DNA of 64,000 bases from Dehalococcoidales bacterium (lineage in GTDB: Bacteria > Chloroflexota > Dehalococcoidia > Dehalococcoidales > UBA2162). This document shows, piece after piece, positions 56,733 through 64,000 of this stretch (its first letter is position 1; every line of letters starts with the position of its first letter). A program made the translations under genes and the position numbers. The stretch lies in assembly GCA_020343555.1 (NCBI GenBank), contig CP070800.1, positions 2,193,167 to 2,257,166 of the forward strand, in the 5' to 3' direction. Under the pieces are notes generated by a model. That model did not search any database, was not told where the DNA came from, and saw only the letters and a list, made by a program, of their open reading frames with translations.

Positions 56733-57209
56733 TTACGCATCCGGAGGTGGTTGTATCAGTTCGACGATAACGCCACCGGTCTTGTCAGAATCCAGATAAG
56801 CAAAGCCACTCCCATCGGGACGGGCAAAGCCCTGCGTCACCTTAAAACCTGCCTGTTCGGCATTGTTTACACTTTCACCGAGTGACTCGACCTGGAATCC
56901 GATATGGTGAAGTCCCTCTCCATGTTCTTTGAGAAAGTCCTCGTGTATCGTTTTCCCGTCGATAAGTTCGATTAATTCTATCTCTATGTTCCCAAGATTA
57001 AAAAAGGCTCGTTTACCACGGTAACCGGCAGACTGACCATAATAGGTTGCATCAGAATAATCCACATACTTGATCTCATAGGGGCCGAAACCGAACATTT
57101 CAGTATAGTATTTAATCGTTTCATCAATATTGTTTACCACTATCCCGATCTGACAGAAAGCGGATGGTTTAAGGATCCCTTTTTCAGACTTGGATTGTTG
57201 TTGACTCAT
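56733..57209 (-). CDS. VOC-superfamily protein (methylmalonyl-CoA epimerase-like), copy 2
   Basis: The 158-residue protein has FCQIGIVVNNIDETIKYYTEMFGFGPYE, then NIEIELIELIDGKTIHEDFLKEHGEGLHHIGFQV and GVIVELIQPP. The HHIGF and ELIE segments supply the His and Glu metal ligands usual for epimerase-like VOC proteins. Its start has AAAGGAGC six bases before. It follows the epimerase/dehydratase gene by 33 bases. Both VOC proteins share the EHGEG-type segment, suggesting duplication; their substrates are likely related. Confidence 0.88.
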   Translation of the reverse strand: MSQQQSKSEKGILKPSAFCQIGIVVNNIDETIKYYTEMFGFGPYEIKYVDYSDATYYGQSAGYRGKRAFFNLGNIEIELIELIDGKTIHEDFLKEHGEGLHHIGFQVESLGESVNNAEQAGFKVTQGFARPDGSGFAYLDSDKTGGVIVELIQPPPDA

Positions 57210-57242
57210 GTTAAAGCTCCTTTAAAATATTAGTTAGTTTTG

Positions 57243-58208
57243 TTAGATGCCGTAGCGTTCAGGATATGATTTAATATCCTTCTCGAATGCATCGATAATA
57301 CGGTCGATGGTATCATACTCGGGACGCCATCCCCACTCATTCCTGGCATAACTGTCATCGAATTTTTTCAGAATCCTGAAATCGTTACCAATCTCTTCCA
57401 GTGACGAATCCGGTTTGTAAATAACCTTCGCATCCCTGTACCGGTTTCCGAGGGTCGTTTCCAGCTCGGTGGCGGTCACAAACTCGGGAATGCCGGCTAC
57501 GTTATAATTCATCATCCTGATATTTCCTCTCGGTGCTTGAAGAACCATGGCTGCCGCTCTTGCGGCATCTTTCACATATATCATGGATATTGCCGTCTCA
57601 GGATGAGCGTAGATGCACTCGTTTGTCTTGCTGTTAATAGCATCTTCTATCATAGCCGGAGCCCAGTGACCCTGCGTTCGTACGCCGGGTCCTATCATCT
57701 GAGCGTATCGAATCGACCTGAAATCCAGTCCGAATTTCCTGTTATAGTAACGACCCAGGCCTTCGCAGTAAAGCTTGCCACATCCATAAAAAGTAATGGG
57801 TCTTTGAATACTTACGTCTGTCAATACTTCGTCAAGTAGAAGCCCGAATGTACCGAAGGTGCTGGTGAACATCATCTTCCCAACATTGAATATTCGTGCG
57901 GCTTCAAGGACATTATAGGTACCGATTACATTCGTCTGAAAAGATCCCCATGGATTAAGGTCGGAAGCATTGGTCAGCATTGAACCCAGGTGATAGATTT
58001 CTGTCACACCGTTTTCTTTTACGGCATTCATTACCTGAGAATAGTTGCCTAGATCTCCCTGTACAATTTTACAATCACTGACTATATCAGCGATTCGAAA
58101 TCGGTTGATCGTGATATCAAACAGTACCACCTTTTCTCCCTGCTCAACTAGCAAGCGTGCAAGCTCTGCACCGACGTATCCGGTTCCTCCTGTAATCAAC
58201 TTCGTCAT
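57243..58208 (-). CDS. NAD-dependent epimerase/dehydratase (extended SDR, threonine dehydrogenase-like)
   Basis: The 321-residue protein has KLITGGTGYVGAELARLL (TGGxGYxG NAD site), QGDLGNYSQV, HLGSMLTNASDLNPWGSFQTNVIGTYNVLEAAR and the catalytic FYGCGKLYCE (YxxxK) of extended SDRs. The general outline is close to the short-chain L-threonine 3-dehydrogenase group and also to sugar nucleotide epimerases, so the substrate is uncertain. It lies 5 bases after the hydroxyacyl-CoA dehydrogenase gene and shares the operon with it. Confidence 0.88.
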   Translation of the reverse strand: MTKLITGGTGYVGAELARLLVEQGEKVVLFDITINRFRIADIVSDCKIVQGDLGNYSQVMNAVKENGVTEIYHLGSMLTNASDLNPWGSFQTNVIGTYNVLEAARIFNVGKMMFTSTFGTFGLLLDEVLTDVSIQRPITFYGCGKLYCEGLGRYYNRKFGLDFRSIRYAQMIGPGVRTQGHWAPAMIEDAINSKTNECIYAHPETAISMIYVKDAARAAAMVLQAPRGNIRMMNYNVAGIPEFVTATELETTLGNRYRDAKVIYKPDSSLEEIGNDFRILKKFDDSYARNEWGWRPEYDTIDRIIDAFEKDIKSYPERYGI

Positions 58209-58213
58209 TTCAA

Positions 58214-59164
58214 TTATTCTCCGTTATTTCTGTATAGAGCTTTAAGTCGTCGGATCAGGTCCCTGTCCCGTTTCTCTACTTCACTTTCATACTGGTCTGG
58301 ATCCATGAACCACGGCGTTCCTTCGGCATAACGACTTCGAATCTTATTCACAAGTTCAGTAGATAATCCCCAGCTTTCATCAGCCTCTTTTTCTGCATAA
58401 TTTTCGAGGACGTCCTTTGGCCATCTCCACATCCCGGCAATATCGAAATGCTTCATCGATCCTTCAAAAGGCATTCGAAAACCACAAGTGGTAATAATAC
58501 CGAGTTCGATGTCTTCAGCGGACGCAACACCCTCAGCCCACAAAATATTGGCTTCATGACGCATCGCATCCTGCAGCCTGTTTATTACATGTCCAGTTCG
58601 TTCTTTTTGCAATCTGATCGGAATTTTCCCTATCTTCTCCATTAGCTGGCAGGTGATATCGTATGTTATCTGTGAAGTTCCCGGTCCTCCGCACACTTCC
58701 ACTCCGGGTACAATATGAGGAGGAGCGAAATAATGGGTTATTACTACTTTATCCTGGCGGTTAACCTCTGAAGCGAAATCACTCAGAATGAGCCAGGAGG
58801 TGTTGCTTGCCAGTATCGTTTCAGACGGGCAAATACTATCCAGCCGGTTAAACAACTGCCTTTTATCGTCGGATCTCTCGACTATGGCTTCGGTGATAAA
58901 TTCGCTGTTCTGAGCTAACTCCTCAAGGTCAGTTGTTATCGATATATTTCCGATGGCTCCTTCGGCTTCTGTTTCTTCTATTAGTTTTTCATCGATGAAC
59001 AAGCTAAGTGTTTTTTGTATATTATTTATAGCATTATTCAATACTTCATCATTGACATCACAGAGGATTACCGGATAGTTACCGAGAGCGTAATTCAAGG
59101 CAATACCATGCCCCATCGTCCCCGCACCTACCACACCTATCCTTTTAATATCGTTTATCGCCAT
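58214..59164 (-). CDS. 3-hydroxyacyl-CoA dehydrogenase
   Basis: The 316-residue protein starts RIGVVGAGTMGHGIALNYA, the NAD-binding fold of the family, with NTSWLILSDFAS and KVVITHYFAPPHIVPGVEVCGGPGT (HxFxP catalytic segment) following. The C-terminal dimerisation domain has GHVINRLQDAMRHEANILWAEGVAS. It oxidises a 3-hydroxyacyl-CoA to a 3-oxoacyl-CoA with NAD+. Divergent from the enoate reductase gene with about 130 bases between them, it heads the operon with the epimerase and VOC copy 2. Confidence 0.93.
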   Translation of the reverse strand: MAINDIKRIGVVGAGTMGHGIALNYALGNYPVILCDVNDEVLNNAINNIQKTLSLFIDEKLIEETEAEGAIGNISITTDLEELAQNSEFITEAIVERSDDKRQLFNRLDSICPSETILASNTSWLILSDFASEVNRQDKVVITHYFAPPHIVPGVEVCGGPGTSQITYDITCQLMEKIGKIPIRLQKERTGHVINRLQDAMRHEANILWAEGVASAEDIELGIITTCGFRMPFEGSMKHFDIAGMWRWPKDVLENYAEKEADESWGLSTELVNKIRSRYAEGTPWFMDPDQYESEVEKRDRDLIRRLKALYRNNGE

Positions 59165-59298
59165 GGATATTACTCCTTGTATGTATGTGGTTTGTAAGAA
59201 ATCGATGTTTCGTTATGGTATAACTATATATTACACAATAGACTATCAACAAATTAGTTTTGCATCAGACTCATTGATCAAGAGAAAAGGAGGTAACG

Positions 59299-61278
59299 AT
59301 GAATACTCCCAAAAAACTGTTTCAACCCATTACGATAGGCAACATAGAATTGAGTAACAGGATAGTAATGGCTCCTCTTGGTATAGGATTTACCTTTGCT
59401 ACCGAAGACGGCTCGGTAACAGATCGATTTATAGCATTTTATGAAGCCAGGGCCAAAGGTGGAGTTGGGCTTATACAACTGACTGTTGCAGCCTTGGGAA
59501 GACCGCACGCAACCGGGCTGGTATTCGCCCCGGGAATGTTGAGTATAATCGATGACGAACATATCCCAAGTGCTAAAAAGTTCGTGGACGCCATACATGC
59601 ACACGGAACGAAAGTAACTTTCCAGATAACTCACCACGGTTCGGCAACGGCTCGGGCAGTCCAGGCAAATCCTCCGGTTAATTATCCTGAACTGATGAGA
59701 GTCGTTACTGCCACCGGTACCACCGATCCTGTAACCGGTTTCCAGACTCACTCGATGACCAAAGAAGAAATACAGGATGTGACCGAAGCGTTCGGCCAGG
59801 CGGCAAGGCGCGGAAAACTCGCCGGTTTCGATGGTGTACGAATACAGGGATGCCATGCTTATCTCATTCGCCAGTTCCTCTCGCCACGTACGAACAAAAG
59901 AACTGACGAGTACGGCGGAAGTGTTGAAAACAGGGCAAGATTTGCCTGCGAAATTGTAAAGAGAGTAAGACAAGAGGTTGGTGAAGGATTCCCGATTATT
60001 TTCAGGATGAATGGTGACGAACATCTTGAAGGCGGTATCACCATGGCTGAAGCGGTGGAGCATGCCAAGCTGTTCGTAGAAGCAGGTGTGGACGTACTGG
60101 ATGTATCATCAGGACCACCGGAAACATCTCACTGGCAGTATCCTATCATGTTCCAGGAATCGGGCTGCCTGGTGCCTTCGGCAGCAGCAATAAAAAAAGC
60201 AGTTAATGTTCCGGTCATGGCTGTGGGTAAGATCAACGCAATCAACGGGGAAAGGATCTTACAGGAAGGCTCAGCTGACCTTATCCAGATGGGCAGGCCG
60301 CTTATGGCGGATCCCGACCTGGCGAACAAGGCAAAAGAAGGAAGACTGGATGATATCCGACCCTGCATTTTCTGCGGACACTGCCAAGCAGGCGGTCCGG
60401 GAGGTGGCTACGCGAACTGCTCGGTTAACATGGCGATGGGCAAAGAACTGGAATACAGGTTAGAACCGGCTGAGAGAAAAAAGAAGGTGATGGTGATCGG
60501 CGGAGGTCCAGCCGGCATGGAAGCCGCCCGAACACTGGCGAAAAGAGGTCATGAGACATCTCTGTATGAAAAAAGCAATAAGCTGGGCGGCCAGTGGAAC
60601 ATAGTCGCAAATCATCTTCCGGAACAAACCGCCTTAATAAATTACCTTTCTCATGGGATGAAAAAGGCAGGCGTAAACATATTCCTGAACCAGGAAGTCA
60701 CCGAAGAGACAGTCGGTGAGAACAAACCGGATGCCGTGGTAATAGCGACAGGCTCCGTTCCGACGAGTCTCGATATTCCTGGTATCGATGGAGGAAACGT
60801 AGTGCAGGCAACCGATGTTTTGATGGGGAAAGCTGATACAGGGCAGCGCGTTGTAGTCATTGGCGGAAGGATCGTCGGTCTGAGTGCGGCATTATATATG
60901 GCGGAGCAAGGGAAAAACGTTTCTGTGATCACCAGGAGTGACATTGCCCGTGGACTTAACGGAAACATGAAAAAGACGCTGATCGAATTCCTGGTAAGAG
61001 AGGGAGTTCATATTTACCCGAAAGCCACTCCTGACAGTATAAGCGAAAACGGCGTCAACATCTGGTGGACAATGAGAGAAGAACCAGTACGTGACAACGT
61101 TTTCCTGTTCCTCAAAGCTGATACAGTTGTGCTTGCAGTCGGTGCAGAAAACGACGATCAGCTTGTCAGTAAACTCGAAGGCACCGTGCCGGAGATATAT
61201 CCTGTAGGCGACTGTGCTGGAAAAAGGAGTGTATTTGCCGCGATACGCGGCGGTTCGGAGATTGGCAGGACTATTTAG
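59299..61278 (+). CDS. Old-yellow-enzyme-type 2-enoate/2,4-dienoyl-CoA reductase
   Basis: AAAGGAGG sits just before the ATG at 59299. The 659-residue enzyme has an FMN TIM barrel (about 1-350, with IVMAPLGIGF, ITHHGSATARA and FDGVRIQGCHAYLIRQFLSP), a 4Fe-4S site CIFCGHC followed by a fourth cysteine (about 355-373), then FAD (VMVIGGGPAGMEAAR, about 395) and NAD(P)H (VVVIGGRIVGLSAAL) domains. It reduces a C=C bond conjugated to a carbonyl or CoA-ester, or works in reverse. GRIVG replaces the more usual GGxVG. It is monocistronic and ends near a palindromic element. Confidence 0.93.
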   Translation: MNTPKKLFQPITIGNIELSNRIVMAPLGIGFTFATEDGSVTDRFIAFYEARAKGGVGLIQLTVAALGRPHATGLVFAPGMLSIIDDEHIPSAKKFVDAIHAHGTKVTFQITHHGSATARAVQANPPVNYPELMRVVTATGTTDPVTGFQTHSMTKEEIQDVTEAFGQAARRGKLAGFDGVRIQGCHAYLIRQFLSPRTNKRTDEYGGSVENRARFACEIVKRVRQEVGEGFPIIFRMNGDEHLEGGITMAEAVEHAKLFVEAGVDVLDVSSGPPETSHWQYPIMFQESGCLVPSAAAIKKAVNVPVMAVGKINAINGERILQEGSADLIQMGRPLMADPDLANKAKEGRLDDIRPCIFCGHCQAGGPGGGYANCSVNMAMGKELEYRLEPAERKKKVMVIGGGPAGMEAARTLAKRGHETSLYEKSNKLGGQWNIVANHLPEQTALINYLSHGMKKAGVNIFLNQEVTEETVGENKPDAVVIATGSVPTSLDIPGIDGGNVVQATDVLMGKADTGQRVVVIGGRIVGLSAALYMAEQGKNVSVITRSDIARGLNGNMKKTLIEFLVREGVHIYPKATPDSISENGVNIWWTMREEPVRDNVFLFLKADTVVLAVGAENDDQLVSKLEGTVPEIYPVGDCAGKRSVFAAIRGGSEIGRTI

Positions 61279-61319
61279 AGAATCTCTGATTAACACCACA
61301 TACTATCGATCATAACATT

Positions 61320-61410
61320 CCTCTCCCTTGATGGGAGAGGTTAGGTGAGGGTGAAAAGTAACGATTTGAAGCCCCCTCACCCTGACCCTCTCCCGCGATG
61401 GGGAGAGGGT
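61320..61410. repeat. Three-armed palindromic element between convergent genes
   Basis: Hairpin 1 is CCTCTCCC-loop-GGGAGAGG (61320-61340); hairpin 2 is ACCCTCTCCC-loop-GGGAGAGGGT (61385-61410); and GGTGAGGG (from about 61344) pairs with CCCTCACC (from about 61374) to form a third arm. Elements built on CCCTCTCCC and CCCTCACCCT are widespread dispersed palindromes in bacterial genomes. It lies between the enoate reductase and AOR copy 3, which converge, so it can also terminate transcription from both sides. Confidence 0.75.
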
Positions 61411-61427
61411 ACTTCGTTCTCCGAAGA

Positions 61428-63293
61428 TTATCCGGGGTACTTTTTCATATCTTCTGCTATGCGGTCGAGTCCAAGTTCATCAAGCTTTTCACTCGTCGGG
61501 ATACCTTTTTGCGACCAACCTCTCATCTCATAATACTCGTCAAGGAACTTATCCAGGTTTTTGACTACCTGGCCTTCACCTTCATCGACACCGGTGTGTG
61601 TTACCGGTTCCGTCTGGACACGCTGCGGTAAGGTATCGTGCCTGCGGTCAAATCCTTCACGCACGTTAAAGGCACGATCCATGTTGACGATCCTTTCACC
61701 TACCGTATTCACGTAATCCCAGCTTCCGAATTCTTCAATCCCGGTCGCAGCAGCCAGCATTTCAGGGAATAACTCCTGTATCCATCCTCCGTGATTTTCA
61801 GAAAAAGCGCAGAGTATACCTGTTTCTCTGAGCGCAGCTCGATGCTGATTATAAATAACAATATCGGCTTTCTCTTCTTCTGCAAAACGATCGACCGCTC
61901 TCGGTACCGGAACACCCATTTCCTGGAAAGCTAGTGCTCCGTTTCCATGACTGCCGCCGATACTCGATGTAGCGTACCCAAATCCGGTCGCCTTGAGACC
62001 CCTGGGTTCGTAGGCAGGAAGCTCCAATCCTTTTACCTGCATCGCATAATACTCCGAATCTTTACCGATTCTTTGTGCTGCTCTGACGGTGCCATCTGCC
62101 AGGACGTCTCCGAAACCTTCTCTTTTCGCTATTTTTTCTATCAGCGAAATCATCGCAGCGTGATTACCATAGGTCAGGTTAAGACCGTCGGTATCAGCTT
62201 TTGTTAGGATACCCTTTTCATATAATTCGAAAGCGAATCCGATACAGCTTCCCGTGCTTATGGTATCCAGGCCGAGTTCATCGCAGAGTTCGTCCGCAGC
62301 TATTGCCGCTTCCCTGCTGTTGCTGTCTATTGTACCGGTGAAAGCCCAGACACTCTCGTATTCCGGGCCTTCGCTGTGAGCACCTTTGTACGGCCCATCC
62401 TGCACGGTATGCACCTGTCCACACCGGGCACCACAGCTGTAACAGCCTGAATTACCCACTTTCATCTCTCTGAATCTGTCACCGGAGAGTTCTTCAAATC
62501 CATCCATCCTTCCCCAGCGGAAATTCCGGGTAGGATAAACCCCGAGTGCATTTCTGGAGATAGCACCTCCAGTTGTTCCTCCCTGCCTGAATCCTTCAAA
62601 TCCTCTCGCGGATCGGAGTATTTCAATCTGCCGGTTGATCAGTACTTTCAGTTTTTCAGGATCATAAACGGATATATTCCTGTCAGCGTTAATTGCAATC
62701 GCTTTCAAGTTCTTTGATGCCATCACAGTCCCGGTGCCGCAACGGCTGGCTGTCCTTCTTCCTGAAACGATAGCTGCATACCTCACAAGGTTTTCGGCAG
62801 CAGGTCCAACACAGGCTGTTCGTGTATTATTTCCGTGTTGTGCAGTAATCCAGTCCTGTGCCTTTTGGGAAGTCCGCCCCCAGATTTCACCGGCATCTTC
62901 AATATTTACACGTTCCGGTGTAACGTACACGTAGACCGGTTTTTCCGATTTACCCTCGACAATGACCAGGTCATACCCGGCGAATTTCAGCCAGGCAGCG
63001 AAGTCTGCACCCCCTGATGAACGGGCGTAGCATCCGGTCAACGGGCTTTTCGTAATCGACAGCCAGCGGGAAGCACTCTGTACGGTCGTTCCGGCAAGAA
63101 CTCCGTTACACAGTATCAGCTTGTTATCTTCTCCCAGTGGATCGGTACCGAATGCAAGTTCATCATACAGATATTTTATCGCCAGACCTCTACCTCCGAT
63201 AAAAGTCATAATATCCTGTAGAGGTATATCTTCGTTTTCCACTTTTTCGGTAGATAGATTGATCCTTAGTAATGTGCCTGTTAAACCTTTCAT
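61428..63293 (-). CDS. Aldehyde ferredoxin oxidoreductase (AOR family), copy 3
   Basis: The 621-residue protein starts GLTGTLLRINLSTEK and has the GGRGLAIKYLYDEL and CGTGTVMASKNLKAIA pterin-contact segments. The cluster motif is CYSCGARC near residue 290, with the later ILCAF cysteine as probable fourth ligand. GGGG-rich ribosome site lies just before the start at 63293. It follows the SDR gene by 23 bases, so alcohol oxidation by the SDR and aldehyde oxidation by the AOR could be consecutive steps. The unique segment RGLKATGFGYATSSIGGSHGN differs from copies 1 and 2. Confidence 0.9.
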   Translation of the reverse strand: MKGLTGTLLRINLSTEKVENEDIPLQDIMTFIGGRGLAIKYLYDELAFGTDPLGEDNKLILCNGVLAGTTVQSASRWLSITKSPLTGCYARSSGGADFAAWLKFAGYDLVIVEGKSEKPVYVYVTPERVNIEDAGEIWGRTSQKAQDWITAQHGNNTRTACVGPAAENLVRYAAIVSGRRTASRCGTGTVMASKNLKAIAINADRNISVYDPEKLKVLINRQIEILRSARGFEGFRQGGTTGGAISRNALGVYPTRNFRWGRMDGFEELSGDRFREMKVGNSGCYSCGARCGQVHTVQDGPYKGAHSEGPEYESVWAFTGTIDSNSREAAIAADELCDELGLDTISTGSCIGFAFELYEKGILTKADTDGLNLTYGNHAAMISLIEKIAKREGFGDVLADGTVRAAQRIGKDSEYYAMQVKGLELPAYEPRGLKATGFGYATSSIGGSHGNGALAFQEMGVPVPRAVDRFAEEEKADIVIYNQHRAALRETGILCAFSENHGGWIQELFPEMLAAATGIEEFGSWDYVNTVGERIVNMDRAFNVREGFDRRHDTLPQRVQTEPVTHTGVDEGEGQVVKNLDKFLDEYYEMRGWSQKGIPTSEKLDELGLDRIAEDMKKYPG

Positions 63294-63316
63294 TTTCCCC
63301 TCCCGATAACACCGAT

Positions 63317-64000
63317 TTATATCATGGAATTCCCGCCGTTAACACCTATTGTCTGCCCGACGATGTCGCTGGCAACGTCAGAAACCAGGAACGTCACCAC
63401 ATTTGCCACGTCCTGAGGTTCGGTTAATCTTTTCAACGGGATACCCAGCCTGACGCCTTCCACCATTTCGGGACTCCGTACTTTTCCGTCCGGACCTCGA
63501 AGAAAGTTAGTCGTGGATAGACCGGGACAAACACAATTCACATTTATGCCCTTGTCTGCTACCTCAGTAGCAATCGACTTGGTAAAGGTAATAACCGCAC
63601 CTTTACAGGAAGCATAGACCGAATTATTAGGACTGCCAGTTCTACCAAGACCCGATGCGATGTTTATAATTTTTCCGTATTTTCTCTCCAGCATGCCGGG
63701 AACGACAGCCTTAGTACAGTTCATTACGCCGATAAACAAGAGGTTGACAGTCTTCTCCCAGTCTTCTTCTTTCGTTAAGTGGATGGGTCCTCCAGCACCA
63801 CCTGCTCCGGCATTATTCACCAGGATGTCTATTATTCCGAACTCTGCCAAAGCCGTCTCAATCATTTCTTTCACCTGGCTGCTGTGTCCTACATCGGCTT
63901 TGACCGCTATTGATCTTCTTCCCAGATTCCTGATTTCATTTGCTGTCTGTTCTGCAGCTTCCAGGTTAATATCGTTGACAATGATATTACAGCCTTCTTT
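63317..64000 (-). CDS. Short-chain dehydrogenase (SDR), 5' end outside window
   Basis: The frame is open to the window edge, so at least 42 residues precede the first visible methionine and the true start is outside. Visible features are NIIVNDIN (end of strand 2, with an Asp favouring NAD), IDILVNNAGAGGAGG, catalytic Ser in NIASGLGRTG, YASCKGA (YxxxK with Y and K present) and VGQTIGVNGGNSMI at the end. A classical SDR of the FabG-like type. It precedes AOR copy 3 in the same direction. Confidence 0.9.
   Translation of the reverse strand, partial: KEGCNIIVNDINLEAAEQTANEIRNLGRRSIAVKADVGHSSQVKEMIETALAEFGIIDILVNNAGAGGAGGPIHLTKEEDWEKTVNLLFIGVMNCTKAVVPGMLERKYGKIINIASGLGRTGSPNNSVYASCKGAVITFTKSIATEVADKGINVNCVCPGLSTTNFLRGPDGKVRSPEMVEGVRLGIPLKRLTEPQDVANVVTFLVSDVASDIVGQTIGVNGGNSMI

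Noticed and set aside
59278..60063. A 261-codon open frame on the minus strand
   Set aside because: It lies entirely antisense to the enoate reductase gene (apart from the last 20 bases), which has full domain support; the antisense peptide shows no recognisable motif.

Overview
The window reads as a chromosomal stretch of a strictly anaerobic bacterium with roughly mid-40s percent G+C. Bacterial traits are NarL-type two-component systems, Shine-Dalgarno sites, an rnfCDGEAB cluster and bacterial-type SECIS hairpins. The mix of Hdr/Mvh modules, the MetV-MetF methylene-tetrahydrofolate reductase, a V-type ATPase, tungsten aldehyde oxidoreductases (AOR) and family III CoA-transferases fits an uncultured Chloroflexota/Dehalococcoidia-like lineage. 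That placement is inference from gene content, not a phylogeny.

Left edge (1-1600): a UGSC-family selenoprotein with an in-frame TGA and a SECIS hairpin runs off the left end. It is followed by a remnant of a pyridine-nucleotide disulfide oxidoreductase and a GNAT acetyltransferase.

1.6-15.4 kb, all minus strand: a two-component pair (PAS-GAF histidine kinase, NarL regulator) lies upstream of one long gene run. The run is a GltD-like/ferredoxin/MvhD fusion, metV, metF, a double-receiver regulator, a fused hdrCB, hdrA, mvhD, mvhG, mvhA and a hydrogenase maturation protease. It resembles a flavin-bifurcating methylene-THF reductase joined to a NiFe hydrogenase and an NAD(P)H-handling subunit.

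15.5-21.8 kb, plus strand: apbE and rnfCDGEAB, a ferredoxin:NAD+ oxidoreductase ion pump whose FMN attachment threonines are visible. The same window carries a complete V-type ATPase operon (37.8-46.8 kb) whose K subunit has the full Na+ ligand set. Together they suggest a sodium cycle that converts reduced ferredoxin into ATP. Pyruvate:ferredoxin oxidoreductase (porCDAB, 34.6-37.6 kb) would be a ferredoxin source and link acetyl-CoA to pyruvate.

21.9-34.4 kb is mixed: an MFS transporter, an FmdE-family protein, a serine hydrolase, a second selenoprotein read through a TGA at 26556-26558, an AOR, an SDR, and a convergent pair made of a long coiled-coil protein and a degenerate NarL-like protein. 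tRNA-Pro(TGG) and tRNA-Arg(CCG) flank the por genes.

47-64 kb holds a cation exchanger, an NDP-forming acyl-CoA synthetase alpha protein and a catabolic-looking region: two more AORs, two CaiB-type CoA-transferases, two VOC proteins, a split transketolase, an epimerase, a 3-hydroxyacyl-CoA dehydrogenase, an old-yellow-enzyme-type enoate reductase and an SDR that runs off the right end. The substrate cannot be read from sequence. I saw no CRISPR array, insertion sequence, prophage or rRNA.
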